Positions 33,946-42,380 of a stretch of 64,000 nt of DNA are shown one piece after another. The stretch is taken from contig NZ_JARXWB010000017.1 in assembly GCF_029892425.1 (NCBI RefSeq), positions 1 to 64,000 of the forward strand, given 5' to 3'. Both the position numbers and the translations under genes were made by a program. This stretch comes from Bradyrhizobium sp. BR13661 (GTDB lineage: Bacteria > Pseudomonadota > Alphaproteobacteria > Rhizobiales > Xanthobacteraceae). Each line of letters opens with the position of its first letter. The stretch's first letter is position 1. The notes under the pieces were generated by a model. The model ran no database searches and had not been told where the DNA came from. It saw only the letters and a list, made by a program, of their open reading frames with translations.

Positions 33946-34632
33946 CTACTCGCTGCTGATTTCGCCAACCGACAGCGCGCAGATGCGTGACAGATGGGTG
34001 TACGGCAGACCCGTCTCCTCGGCCCAGGCGTTGAACTGAGCCTGCACCTTGGCGAGATCGCCCTTCGACTTGACCTCTTCGGCGATGTCGAGACCGGCAT
34101 CGCGCAGGCAGGCGACGACGTCCTTCGAGGTGACGAAGCCGTCCCAGCCGACGAAGCGCAGCAGCATCTGGCCGGTGTTGCCGCCCAGCCGGGAGCCGCG
34201 CTTGGTGAGCAGATCGAGCAGGCCGATTTCGTTGGACGGCGGCCATTTCGCCAGAAACTTGCCGAAGCTGCCATGCTCCTTGGCGATCTCCTGCACGAAG
34301 GCGGCGTTGTCGCGCACCGACATGATCTTGGCGCCGTTGCGCACGATCCGCGCATCGCGCAGCAGGCCCTCCCAATAATCCTCAGGCTGGAAGCAAAGCT
34401 TGGCCGGCTGGAAGCGCAGGAAAGCGTCTTCGAACCCGTCCCACTTCGCGTCGATCACGCTCCAGGCAAAGCCTGCGCAAAACACCCGCCTGGTCATCTC
34501 GGCGAGGATACGGTCATCACCAAGCTTGGCCAGCCGCTTCAGGTCCGGCTTGTCCGGCATCAGCTTGTCGAGCGCCTTGGGGCCGCCCTTGCGCTTCTCG
34601 GCGCGGGCACGAATGGTCTTGAAGGAGGGCAT
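33946..34632 (-). CDS. DNA-3-methyladenine glycosylase I family protein
   Basis: 228 residues. It has the helix-hairpin-helix glycosylase layout of the Tag family: RRVFCAGFAWSVIDAKWDGFEDAF, YWEGLLRDARIVRNGAKIMSVRDNA, GSRLGGNTGQMLLRFVGWDGFVTS. The spelling belongs to a Tag-like branch common in alphaproteobacteria rather than the E. coli-type enzyme, and the zinc-binding Cys/His ends of E. coli Tag are not apparent. Expected role: excise 3-methyladenine or related lesions. It diverges from the metallophosphoesterase gene. Confidence 0.82.
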   Translation of the reverse strand: MPSFKTIRARAEKRKGGPKALDKLMPDKPDLKRLAKLGDDRILAEMTRRVFCAGFAWSVIDAKWDGFEDAFLRFQPAKLCFQPEDYWEGLLRDARIVRNGAKIMSVRDNAAFVQEIAKEHGSFGKFLAKWPPSNEIGLLDLLTKRGSRLGGNTGQMLLRFVGWDGFVTSKDVVACLRDAGLDIAEEVKSKGDLAKVQAQFNAWAEETGLPYTHLSRICALSVGEISSE

Positions 34633-34828
34633 GCGATCACCGGCGTTGAAGGCCCTTGACGACAGCAGAATTCAACGATCTGGTCCAGCCCTGCGGCGCT
34701 AACGACGCTTGCGCGACGTCATGCGCCGCAGCATGCTGCCTTGATTGATGCAGTGGCAGGTCCTGCTTCCTGCGCTATAAGATTTTGGAATTCCCTGACA
34801 TTTTCACGCTCCCTTCGACGGATTTTCA

Positions 34829-35656
34829 ATGCGCTGCCTGGTCGTGGCCGATCTGCACTACTCGCTGCCGCAGCTCGACTGGCTGGTCAGCGCGGCGCCG
34901 CAATTCGACCTCGTGATCTTCGCCGGCGATGCGCTGGACATCGGCTCGATGGTGGATTTCCGCGCGCAGATCGTGGTGGTGAAAAAGTATCTTGCGCTGA
35001 TCGCAGCAAAGACCAGGGTCATTCTCTGCTCCGGCAATCACGATCTCGACGAGCGCAATGCGGAGGGCGAGAAAATCTCGCGCTGGATCTCGGAGGTGCG
35101 CGAGCTTGGCATCGTCTGCGACGGCGACAATCTCACCATCGGCGACACGCTGTTCACGGTGTGCCCGTGGTGGGACGGACCGCTGGTGAAGCAGCGGCTT
35201 GCCGACCAGCTGCACGATGCCTCGCTCAACCGTCCGCAGCGCTGGATCTGGGCCCATCACGCGCCGCCGGCCAATTCACCGACCAGTTGGGGCGGCAAGC
35301 GCTTCTTCGGCGACGTCGAGCTGGTGCAGTGGATCATGCAATATCAGCCCGCGATGGTGATCTCGGGCCATGTGCACCAATCGCCTTTCATCAGGGACGG
35401 CTCATGGTACGACCTGATAGGCCAGACCTGGGTGTTCAACGCCGGCCTGCAACCGGGACGGCCGCCGACGCACATCGTGCTGGATCTGGATGCCAACAAG
35501 GCGTTCTGGCTGGCGGCCGGCGAAGCGCAGTGGATCGATCTCAACGCGCCGCTGAAGCGGCCGGCATCCTATATCGAGGAGCCGCCGGAATGGCTCACAT
35601 CCTTGGGTCGGATTGCCGATCCGAGCCTGGCGAGACCTCGAGTGGCGGCAGGTTGA
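34829..35656 (+). CDS. Calcineurin-like metallophosphoesterase
   Basis: 275 residues. Dinuclear metal site motifs are all present: VVADLHYS, FAGDALDIGS, CSGNHDLDE, WAHHAPP and ISGHVHQSPF. No signal peptide, so it is cytoplasmic. Substrate cannot be told from sequence. Its last ~60 bases overlap the 3' end of the convergent cyclic-nucleotide-binding gene. Confidence 0.9.
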   Translation: MRCLVVADLHYSLPQLDWLVSAAPQFDLVIFAGDALDIGSMVDFRAQIVVVKKYLALIAAKTRVILCSGNHDLDERNAEGEKISRWISEVRELGIVCDGDNLTIGDTLFTVCPWWDGPLVKQRLADQLHDASLNRPQRWIWAHHAPPANSPTSWGGKRFFGDVELVQWIMQYQPAMVISGHVHQSPFIRDGSWYDLIGQTWVFNAGLQPGRPPTHIVLDLDANKAFWLAAGEAQWIDLNAPLKRPASYIEEPPEWLTSLGRIADPSLARPRVAAG

Positions 35657-36080
35657 TCATGCTCTGCAGCACCTCGCCGACCATGGCGAGATGCGTGCCG
35701 TGGCCGGCATATTGCCGCTTGAGGTCGGCGAGATAGGTGTTGGCGACGTTGAGCCGCTGCGCCAGCATGCGCGCGAGCAACAGCGCGAGCTCCGGCTTCT
35801 GCTTGAGCAGCGAGGCAGCATCCTCGAACTCGTAAACGACCGCGTCGGAACAGGCCCGCACGGTGGCCGTATGCGGCACGCCCAGCAATACGGACATCTC
35901 GCCCAGCACCGCACCGGGCTCGGCAACGGTGGCGACCACCATCTCGCCCTTGAGCACCTCGAGCTTGCCCTGCATCAGCACATAGAGATGCCCGGAGGCG
36001 CCGCCCTCGGTCAGAAGGTGCGTGCCGGCCGCAACCTGCCGCTCCGTTCCGCCGGTGCAATAGTCAAGGACTGAGCGCAT
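35595..36080 (-). CDS. Cyclic nucleotide-binding (Crp-type) domain protein
   Basis: 161 residues from the ATG at 36080, supported by AGGAG nine bases upstream; longer starts (36131, 36149) are weaker. The sequence is one cNMP-binding jelly roll: VAAGTHLLTEGGASGHLYVLMQGKLEVL, PGAVLGEMSVLLGVPHTATVRA, VVYEFEDAASLL. There is no DNA-binding domain. The phosphate-binding cassette GExSxxxxxxRxAT is altered (GEMSVLLGVPHTATV: the expected Arg is His/Pro region), so cAMP binding may be lost. Similar proteins act as stand-alone regulatory subunits. Confidence 0.85.
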   Translation of the reverse strand: MRSVLDYCTGGTERQVAAGTHLLTEGGASGHLYVLMQGKLEVLKGEMVVATVAEPGAVLGEMSVLLGVPHTATVRACSDAVVYEFEDAASLLKQKPELALLLARMLAQRLNVANTYLADLKRQYAGHGTHLAMVGEVLQSMINLPPLEVSPGSDRQSDPRM

Positions 36081-36222
36081 CGCCGCATACTCCTGTCGCG
36101 GATCGCAGTAGAGCACGATCTGTGGAAACATGCAGCGGTTTTTGAGCATGCCTCCGCCCGACCGAACCTGATGACAGCGCAGGAAATCGTGGCGGAAGCG
36201 CTTGCTCTGCGCCGCCTCAGCG

Positions 36223-36963
36223 TCACGCTCGGGAAAGGGCAGGCACCTCTTCGGGCATGATCGCCTGGAGGCCACCGAAGCGACGTTCGCGGCCATGGAA
36301 GGAGGCGAGCGCGGCGGCGAGATCGCCGGCGTCGAATTCGGGCCACATCCGCTCGGTGAAATGCAGTTCGGCATAGGCGCCTTCCCAGAGCAGGAAGTCC
36401 GACAGCCGCTTCTCGCCCGAGGTGCGGATGATGAGATCGACGTCGCGCAAGCCCGCCTCGCCGGTGACGAGCTGCGAGAAGGCCTCGCGGGTGAGGCTGG
36501 TCAGCGCAGCGGCCCTCGCCGCGGCGTTCAGAATCGCATCGCGCGCCGAATAGTCGACGGCGATGCGCAGATGCAGCGTGCTGCCATGAGCTGTGGCCTC
36601 CTCGGCACGCGCGATGGCGTTGGCGATGCCGTCGGGCAGGCGGTCGCGACGGCCGATCACGTTGAGCCGCACGCCGTTCTTCACCAGGCTCTGCACTTCA
36701 TTGGCGAGATAGAAGCGCAGCAGCGTCATCAGTGCTGCGACCTCGGCCTTGGGCCGACGCCAATTGTCGGTCGAAAACGCGTAGAGCGTCAGCGTGCCGA
36801 TGCCCTGCTTGGGTGCGGCCTCGACGATGCGGCGAATGGTCTCGACGCCGGCCTCGTGGCCGCGGACGCGCGACAGGCCGCGCCGTGTCGCCCATCGTCC
36901 GTTGCCGTCCATGATGATGCCGACATGAAGCTTCTCGTTGGGGGACGTGACGTCACTTTGCAT
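36223..36963 (-). CDS. uppS: Isoprenyl transferase (UppS-type cis-prenyltransferase)
   Basis: 246 residues from the ATG at 36963, which has CCGGAGACTTTGCG upstream. Motifs: GIIMDGNGRWATRRG (catalytic Asp), RGHEAGVETIRRIVEAAP, LTLYAFSTDNWRRP, DLIIRTSGEKRLSDFLLWEGAYAELHF and WPEFD. It makes polyprenyl diphosphate, typically the undecaprenyl carrier for cell-wall precursors. Here it is not next to frr, cdsA or dxr, the usual neighbours, so it may be a second, specialised copy. Downstream of a small HTH/membrane protein pair on the same strand. Confidence 0.92.
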   Translation of the reverse strand: MQSDVTSPNEKLHVGIIMDGNGRWATRRGLSRVRGHEAGVETIRRIVEAAPKQGIGTLTLYAFSTDNWRRPKAEVAALMTLLRFYLANEVQSLVKNGVRLNVIGRRDRLPDGIANAIARAEEATAHGSTLHLRIAVDYSARDAILNAAARAAALTSLTREAFSQLVTGEAGLRDVDLIIRTSGEKRLSDFLLWEGAYAELHFTERMWPEFDAGDLAAALASFHGRERRFGGLQAIMPEEVPALSRA

Positions 36964-36994
36964 CGCAAAGTCTCCGGTCAAAAAAAGGGGACGA

Positions 36995-37369
36995 TCAGGT
37001 CGAGAGAATGCCGAGACGACCGAGCTGCGGCGTCTCGCGGCCGGCGGCCTTGGCGGCGTCGCGCACCAGCCGTTCGAGCACGGCGAGATAGTCGAGAAAG
37101 CGGCGGCGACCGGTCTTGGTCAGGCGGCACGTCGTGTGCGGGCGATTGCCCTCATAACCCTTGGTCACCTCGACGAGGCCTGCCTCCTGGAGGACGGCGA
37201 GGTGCCGGCTGAGATTGCCGTCGGTGAGGCCGCAGAGCTGCTTCAGATCGGCGAACGCAAGCCCCTTCGGGTGCGCCATCAGCGAGGTCAGCAAGCCAAG
37301 CCTCGCCTTCTCGTGGATCACACGGTCGAGCCCTTCATAGGAGAAAGGCGCGCTGTCAGTCTTCGGCAT
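36995..37369 (-). CDS. Winged-helix transcriptional regulator
   Basis: 124 residues, start ATG at 37369 with GGAG seven bases upstream (ATG 37372 equally possible). It is a small winged helix: LGLLTSLMAHPKGLAFADLKQLCGLTDGNLSRHLAVLQEAGLVEVTKGY, then TTCRLTKTGRRRFLDYLAVLERLV. This is the stand-alone DNA-binding family that resembles MarR/ArsR without an effector domain. Its start overlaps the 3' end of the membrane protein gene by ~14 bases, so the pair is coupled; such pairs are common, with the membrane protein possibly controlling the regulator. Confidence 0.88.
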   Translation of the reverse strand: MPKTDSAPFSYEGLDRVIHEKARLGLLTSLMAHPKGLAFADLKQLCGLTDGNLSRHLAVLQEAGLVEVTKGYEGNRPHTTCRLTKTGRRRFLDYLAVLERLVRDAAKAAGRETPQLGRLGILST

Positions 37370-37973
37370 CATTGTCTCCGGACGCGAAATACAGAATGGC
37401 CGCCATCACCGACTGGCCGATCACGAAAGGCAGTCCCATGGTCCATGGCGACAGCATATGAGTGCGGCTCGCCAGCACCACCACGGCAAAGCCCGAGATG
37501 AAGTACCAGGCCCCGGCGAACGCGACGCTGCGCGGCAGCGAGCGGACCGACGCGAAAATGCCGAGCGACACCAGGATCTGCCATAGCCCCGGCAGCAGCC
37601 ACAGCGTCTCGGAAGCGAACTTCCACATCACCACCGCAAGCAGAACGCCGGCGACGCCCGCGGGCAGGAACTGCTCGACGGCCTGGTGGATCATGGCGTC
37701 GGCAAGACCCGAATGATGGCGCCGCGAACGCGCACGCATCTCGATCCAGATCATCGCTCCGGACACCGTCGCCGCCAAGAACCAGCCGAGAAAGAAGCCG
37801 AGCGGTTCGCTTGTGGGATCGCCGAGCAGCCAGAACTGCAGGATCGCGGTCATGAGCGCCACCGCGCCGGTCGCGGCCATCGTCGCCGGACCGTAACCGC
37901 GGAACGCCGTGCCGGCCGCGATCTGACTGCGGATCGCCACGATGTCGGCCAGTGCCTTGTCGAGATCGCGCAT
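37356..37973 (-). CDS. Membrane protein coupled to a winged-helix regulator
   Basis: 205 residues from the ATG at 37973 (TTG 37985 also in frame). The N-terminus is a soluble stretch (RDLDKALADIVAIRSQIAAGTAFRGYGP) followed by five or six hydrophobic segments (AATGAVALMTAILQFWLL, LGFFLGWFLAATVSGAMIWI, VAGVLLAVVMWKFA, ILVSLGIFASV, FVIGQSVMAAILYF). No catalytic motif is seen. Paired with the regulator gene immediately downstream. Confidence 0.8.
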   Translation of the reverse strand: MRDLDKALADIVAIRSQIAAGTAFRGYGPATMAATGAVALMTAILQFWLLGDPTSEPLGFFLGWFLAATVSGAMIWIEMRARSRRHHSGLADAMIHQAVEQFLPAGVAGVLLAVVMWKFASETLWLLPGLWQILVSLGIFASVRSLPRSVAFAGAWYFISGFAVVVLASRTHMLSPWTMGLPFVIGQSVMAAILYFASGDNDAED

Positions 37974-38175
37974 CGGCAACGCCAAAGCTCCGCTCCACCC
38001 ACGCTCACGGACCGGCTTGCCCGGTCACTTTGTATCGCAAAGTATACCGCATTACAAAGCAAAGGCAAGCCTGAAAGTCGCTTTGCCGGGGGGCAGGACC
38101 TGTGCGAACAACTGCCGGTTGCGCCACACGGGCTCACGCAGGTAAGATGCGACCCAAGCGTTCCGGGGGAAAGTC

Positions 38176-39432
38176 ATGTGGTTGAGGTCGTCTGTCGCTG
38201 CAGCTCTGCTGCTGGTGTGCCTTGTTGGATCAGCGCATGCGAAAGGACCATTTGGCACCGTCAATGTCGGCGGCTGGACCGGCGGCGCCTTCAGCAACGA
38301 CGAGACGGGCGCCTTCTCCCATTGCGCAGCGACGGCGCCTTATGCGAACGGGGTCATCCTCGTCGTGAGCCAAAATGCCGCCGGCATATGGTCGCTCGCC
38401 TTCGCGAGTCCCAGCTACCACTTCAACACGGGCGAGAACGCCGCGATCGACGTGACCTTTGACGGGCAGGAGCAAGCCAGGCTGTTCGCAACGGCGTTCC
38501 GGCCCGACATGCTCACGGCCGTCATGCCGCTCAACGTCGTGCGTACGTTTCAGAAGGCGAGCCTGATGGTGGCGACAGCCGGCCATGCTGTCCTGAACTT
38601 CGACCTAAGGTCGACCGGGCCAGCGATCGCCGCATTGGCCAATTGCGTGACCAAGGTGAAGGCCGACGGGCTCGACAAGGCCGGCGATTTCACCAAGGGC
38701 GCGGCGAAGCCGGCGGCCACCGCAGACAAGCAAGGCCAACCGCCAGCCGGCAAGTCCGGCAAAGGGACCAGGAGTAGCAGCGGCTTTGGTACCGGCTTCG
38801 TGGTGAGCGCGAGCGGACACATCGTCACCAATAACCACGTGATCGACGGTTGCAGCGAGCTCAAGGGCAATCTCACCGGCGAAGCCGCGATGGTGTTGCG
38901 CGTCGTGTCTGCCGATGCGAACAACGATCTGGCTTTGTTGCAGCCGACGGTGACGGCGACATTCAAGGACTTTGCCCGGATCCGCGATCGCTCCTTCCAC
39001 TCCGGCGATTCCGTCGTCGCGATCGGCTTTCCCTATCACGGCTTGCTGACGTCGGACTTCACCGTGACGACCGGGATCGTGAGCTCGCTCAGCGGCATGC
39101 GCAACGACACGCGTTTCCTGCAAATCAGCGCGCCGGTGCAGCCCGGCAATAGCGGCGGCCCGCTGTTCGACACCAGCGGTCAGATCGTGGGCGTGGTCAC
39201 CGGAAAGATCCCCGGATTGCGCATTGCCGCGCTGACCGGCGACATCCCTGAGAACATCAATTTCGCCATCAAGACCGGAGCGCTGCGCGACTTCCTCGAC
39301 AATTCGGTGGTGCCCTACCAGACGGCCGAGCCGAAGGGCGAGCTGAAGACCCCCGAAATCGCCGGCAACGCGCGGGCTTATACGATGCTGATCTCCTGCA
39401 AGGGCACGGAAGAGGCTGACGCGAAGAAGTAG
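38176..39432 (+). CDS. Secreted trypsin-like serine protease (S1C type)
   Basis: 418 residues with GGGGGAAAG before the ATG. Signal peptide WLRSSVAAALLLVCLVGSAHA. The N-terminal ~180 residues have no recognised fold. The protease domain starts at GFGTGFVVSASGHIVTNNHVID (catalytic His), followed by ADANNDLALL (Asp) and PVQPGNSGGPLFDTSG (Ser). There is no PDZ domain, so it is not a standard DegP/DegQ. Likely a periplasmic protease with its own N-terminal sensor domain. Confidence 0.9.
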   Translation: MWLRSSVAAALLLVCLVGSAHAKGPFGTVNVGGWTGGAFSNDETGAFSHCAATAPYANGVILVVSQNAAGIWSLAFASPSYHFNTGENAAIDVTFDGQEQARLFATAFRPDMLTAVMPLNVVRTFQKASLMVATAGHAVLNFDLRSTGPAIAALANCVTKVKADGLDKAGDFTKGAAKPAATADKQGQPPAGKSGKGTRSSSGFGTGFVVSASGHIVTNNHVIDGCSELKGNLTGEAAMVLRVVSADANNDLALLQPTVTATFKDFARIRDRSFHSGDSVVAIGFPYHGLLTSDFTVTTGIVSSLSGMRNDTRFLQISAPVQPGNSGGPLFDTSGQIVGVVTGKIPGLRIAALTGDIPENINFAIKTGALRDFLDNSVVPYQTAEPKGELKTPEIAGNARAYTMLISCKGTEEADAKK

Positions 39433-39462
39433 CTGGCCGCAGACCGAGCCTTATCCTCCGAT

Positions 39463-39589
39463 GTCGTCCTGGCGAAGGCCAGGACCCATTACCCCAAGAA
39501 GGAGCTTGGCGAAGACTGGGGCTTCGGTACTGAGATCACGCGCCGTCGATAGATTCCGCGGTATGGGTCCTGGCTTTCGCCAGGACGAC
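39463..39589. repeat. Inverted-repeat element (27-bp arms)
   Basis: GTCGTCCTGGCGAAGGCCAG-type left arm (39463-39489) and its complement (39563-39589) match at 26 of 27 positions, enclosing ~73 bases. It lies between the protease stop and the DUF899 stop, where it could act as a bidirectional terminator. This is one of the dispersed palindromic elements typical of this genome type. Confidence 0.8.
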
Positions 39590-39610
39590 CCCTGTGAACC
39601 TATCGCCCCC

Positions 39611-40345
39611 TCACCCGTGGCAGCACGCGCCGTTCGCTTGCGGCTCGTACTGGTCGCGCAGGCGGACCCAATCCATCGGATAGGGCAGGCCCTCCTCGTG
39701 ACGGCCGAGCGGGGTGAGATCGAGATACTGATAGGCCGCATTCATCATGTCGAGGCCGCGGGCGAAACACGAATAGGTATGGAAGATCTCGCCGGCCTCG
39801 TTGCGATAGAATACGCTGATGCCCGGCAGCTCCGGACCATAGAACGGCGTGGTGCCGAAATTGTACTTCGGCACGCCCTTTTCGATCTGCTCGCGTGTGA
39901 ACGAGACCTCGTAGTCATAGTTGAAGTCGTTGCCGCCTGACGACACCCAGTCGAAGCTCCAGCCCATCCGCTTCTTGAACGCTTCGAGCTTTGCGACCGG
40001 CGCCAGCGAGATCGCGACCATCGTCGTGTCGCGCGCCGCCAGATGCGGCACCATGCGCTCGAAGCCATCCGCCCAGAAAGAGCAGCTCTTGCAGGCGGCG
40101 TCCCAATCGGCTGCGTACATCACGTGCTGGACCACGAGCTGCGGACGCCCCTTGAAGAGATCGCCGAGCGTCACCTTGCCATTCGGCCCGTCGAACACAT
40201 AGTTCTTGTCGACCTTCACCCAGGGCAATGCGCGGCGCTCCTCGGCCAGCCGCTCGCGGGCTTGCGAGAACGCCTTCTCGTGCGCCAGATGAGCTTTGCG
40301 AGCTGCGACCCATTGCTCGCGCGAGACGATTTGATGCTGCTGCAT
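39611..40345 (-). CDS. DUF899 family thioredoxin-like protein
   Basis: 244 residues; GGAGGATGCC precedes the ATG at 40345. Family motifs: SREQWVAARKAHLAHEKAF, RRALPWVKVDKNYVFDGPNG, LVVQHVMYAADWDAACKSCSFWADGF, SFDWVSSGGNDFNYDYEVSF, and SVFYRNEAGEIFHTYSCFARG. The CKSC pair sits where thioredoxins carry their active-site cysteines. A redox role is likely; no substrate is known. Upstream on the same strand are SRPBCC and ArsR genes, so it may belong to that operon (21-base gap). Confidence 0.9.
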   Translation of the reverse strand: MQQHQIVSREQWVAARKAHLAHEKAFSQARERLAEERRALPWVKVDKNYVFDGPNGKVTLGDLFKGRPQLVVQHVMYAADWDAACKSCSFWADGFERMVPHLAARDTTMVAISLAPVAKLEAFKKRMGWSFDWVSSGGNDFNYDYEVSFTREQIEKGVPKYNFGTTPFYGPELPGISVFYRNEAGEIFHTYSCFARGLDMMNAAYQYLDLTPLGRHEEGLPYPMDWVRLRDQYEPQANGACCHG

Positions 40346-40366
40346 GGCATCCTCCTCTGACAGGGT

Positions 40367-40834
40367 TCAGGCGACGAAGCTCTCGAGCTTGTCGAAGAAC
40401 GAGCTCCAGCCACGCTGATGATTGTCGCGCGCGGTTTCGTCGAAGAACTGGGCATGATGAAAGATCATCAGCGTGCCGGCGCTGTCGGGCTTCAGCGTGA
40501 TCGTCACGAGCGATTCACGCTCGGGCGTCGAATGCCAGGCCCAGGTGAAAACCAGCCGCTCGTTCGGCACGACCTCGCGATAGATGCCGCCGGCCTCGAA
40601 ATATTCGCCGTCGTCGCGCGTGAACGAGATGCGGTAACGGCCGCCGGCGCGGACATCGAGCTCGGCGCTCAGCGTCGCCGGCTTCATGTTCGGCGGCCCG
40701 AACCATTGCACTAATTGCTCGGCTTGCGTCCAGGCGGCGAAGACTTTTTCCGGCCGCGCCCGGAGCCGGCGCGTGAGCGTGAGGCTCGGACCTTCGATTG
40801 TCCGTTCGGCGGCGTTGGCGGCTGTGTTGACCAT
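40367..40834 (-). CDS. SRPBCC/AHSA1 domain protein
   Basis: 155 residues; GTGGAGGACAAACC precedes the ATG. START-like fold signature: LTLTRRLRARPEKVFAAWTQAEQLVQWFGPPN, VRAGGRYRISFTRDDGEYF, GGIYREVVPNERLVFTWAW, and TLMIFHHAQFFDE near the end. The family binds hydrophobic ligands; rhizobia often encode it right behind an ArsR regulator. The start lies inside the 3' part of the ArsR gene. Confidence 0.9.
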   Translation of the reverse strand: MVNTAANAAERTIEGPSLTLTRRLRARPEKVFAAWTQAEQLVQWFGPPNMKPATLSAELDVRAGGRYRISFTRDDGEYFEAGGIYREVVPNERLVFTWAWHSTPERESLVTITLKPDSAGTLMIFHHAQFFDETARDNHQRGWSSFFDKLESFVA

Positions 40835-41163
40835 GGTTTGTCCTCCACAAAGGCGGCAAGGCGGTCGAAACTGTCGGACCAGAATTGTGCGTAGCGATTG
40901 AGCCAGTTCATCGCCTGCTCCATCGGCTGCGCGGTGAGCCGGCAGGACACCGTGCGCCCGGTCTTCTCGCGCACGATCAGGCCCGCATCATTGAGTACGT
41001 CGAGATGCTTCATGATCGCCGGCAGCGAGATTGCGAACGGCGCCGCCAGCTCGCTCACGGACAGGCTGTCTTTTTCGCCAAGACGAGCCAGCAATGCGCG
41101 CCGCGTCGGGTCAGACAGCGCCGCAAAGGTGCGATCGAGCGTCTCATCCTGATACTTAACCAT
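40711..41163 (-). CDS. ArsR-family transcriptional regulator with extended basic tail
   Basis: 150 residues from the ATG at 41163. HTH: DRTFAALSDPTRRALLARLGEKDSLSVSELAAPFAISLPAIMKHLDVLNDAGLI; no metal-binding Cys motif, as usual for the SdpR-like group that accompanies AHSA1 proteins. The last ~45 residues are Pro/Ser/Arg-rich and overlap the SRPBCC gene by 124 bases in another frame. The promoter lies so close that the transcript is probably leaderless. Confidence 0.88.
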   Translation of the reverse strand: MVKYQDETLDRTFAALSDPTRRALLARLGEKDSLSVSELAAPFAISLPAIMKHLDVLNDAGLIVREKTGRTVSCRLTAQPMEQAMNWLNRYAQFWSDSFDRLAAFVEDKPWSTQPPTPPNGQSKVRASRSRAGSGRGRKKSSPPGRKPSN

Positions 41164-41198
41164 ACGGTTTACTATAAGCGCAAACGGAACGTCGTCAA
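41164..41198 (-). promoter_or_regulatory. Sigma70-type promoter giving a probably leaderless arsR-like mRNA
   Basis: On the minus strand TTGACG (41198-41193), a 16-base spacer and TATAGT (41176-41171) are followed by AAACCGT and the ATG at 41163. The expected transcription start is on or next to the ATG. No ribosome-binding site is present. Confidence 0.65.
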
Positions 41199-41266
41199 GC
41201 ATGAACCCGCAAAAGAAAAAGCCCCGCCTTTCGGCAGGGCTCCATTCCAGTTCAATCACGAGATCG

Positions 41267-42241
41267 CTACTCGACCTTGAGGCCCGCGAACTCGACGACC
41301 TTCTTCCACTTGGCGGTCTCGGCCTCGATCTGCTGGCCGAACGCCTCAGGCGTCTCGACCAGCGGATCGCCGCCGAGCTCGACCAGGCGCTTGGTCATCT
41401 CGGGCTCCTTCATCAGCGTGTTGATCTCATTGTTGAGCTTGGCGATCAGGTCTTTGGGCATGTTCTTCGGCGCGCCGATGCCGAACAACGCGCTCGCCTC
41501 GTAGTCCTTCACGGTCTCACCGACGGTAGGCACGTCGGGCAGTTGCGGCGAGCGCTGTGCCGTGGTGACGCCGAGCGCGCGAAGCGAGCCGGAGCGAATG
41601 TGCTGAATGATCGAGGGCATGTTGTCGAAGATCACCTGCACCTGGCCGCCGAGCATGTCGGTGATCGCGGGCGCAGCGCCGCGATAAGGCACGTGCTGCA
41701 TCTTGCAGCCGGTCATCGCCATGAACATTTCGCCGGACAGATGCACCGAAGTGCCGTTGCCTGACGAGGCCATGTTCACCTTGCCGGGATTGGCCTTCAC
41801 GTAGTCGATGAACTCGGCGACGGTCTTGGCCGGCACGTCCTTGTTGACGGTCATCACGTTCGGCGTGCGCTGGAATGCGGCGATCGGCGCGATGTCGCGG
41901 ACGAAGTTGAACTTGAGGTTGGCGTAGAGCGTCGCGTTGATGTAGTTCGCCGGATTGACCAGCAGCACGGTGTAGCCGTCCGGCTCGGCGTTCACGACCG
42001 ATTCCGTGCCGATATTGTTGCCGGCACCTGGCTTGTTCTCCACCACGAATTGCTGGCCGAGCCGCTCGGACAGCCGCTGGCCGATCAAGCGCGCCAGGAT
42101 GTCGGTGGCGCCGCCTGGCGGATAACCCACCACGAACTTCACTGGCCGCGACGGATAATCCGCTGCAAAAGCCCTCGACAGCGGGCTGGCTGCAAGCGGA
42201 GTGGCGGCGAGCAGGCCGAGCGCAGTACGGCGAGTGATCAT
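41267..42241 (-). CDS. Periplasmic tricarboxylate-type solute receptor (TctC/Bug family)
   Basis: 324 residues from the ATG at 42241, which begins a signal peptide (MITRRTALGLLAATPLAASPL). Motifs of the Bug family: YPSRPVKFVVGYPPGGATDILARLI, VVENKPGAGNNIGTESV, MASSGNGTSVHLSGEMF, HVPYRGAAPAITDMLGGQVQVIFDN and LGVTTAQRSPQLPDVPTV. Such receptors bind carboxylates for TctAB-type transporters or sense them. No tctAB genes are nearby. Upstream there are short direct repeats (42259-42303). Confidence 0.93.
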   Translation of the reverse strand: MITRRTALGLLAATPLAASPLSRAFAADYPSRPVKFVVGYPPGGATDILARLIGQRLSERLGQQFVVENKPGAGNNIGTESVVNAEPDGYTVLLVNPANYINATLYANLKFNFVRDIAPIAAFQRTPNVMTVNKDVPAKTVAEFIDYVKANPGKVNMASSGNGTSVHLSGEMFMAMTGCKMQHVPYRGAAPAITDMLGGQVQVIFDNMPSIIQHIRSGSLRALGVTTAQRSPQLPDVPTVGETVKDYEASALFGIGAPKNMPKDLIAKLNNEINTLMKEPEMTKRLVELGGDPLVETPEAFGQQIEAETAKWKKVVEFAGLKVE

Positions 42242-42380
42242 CTCAAGGATTCTCCCAGTGTTGTTCTTGAAGGCGTTGTTCTTGAAGACCGGTTGTCTTG
42301 AAAACGGCGTCGGCGGCGTTGTAACAAAGCTTGCTACTTGCGGAAAGTGCGCGAGCCGCATGGCGACGAAAGGATAAGGC

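Noticed and set aside
33431..34375. Single 314-codon frame covering the small protein and the glycosylase on the minus strand
   Set aside because: It joins the real 97-aa gene (start ATG 33724) to an out-of-frame reading of the glycosylase gene.
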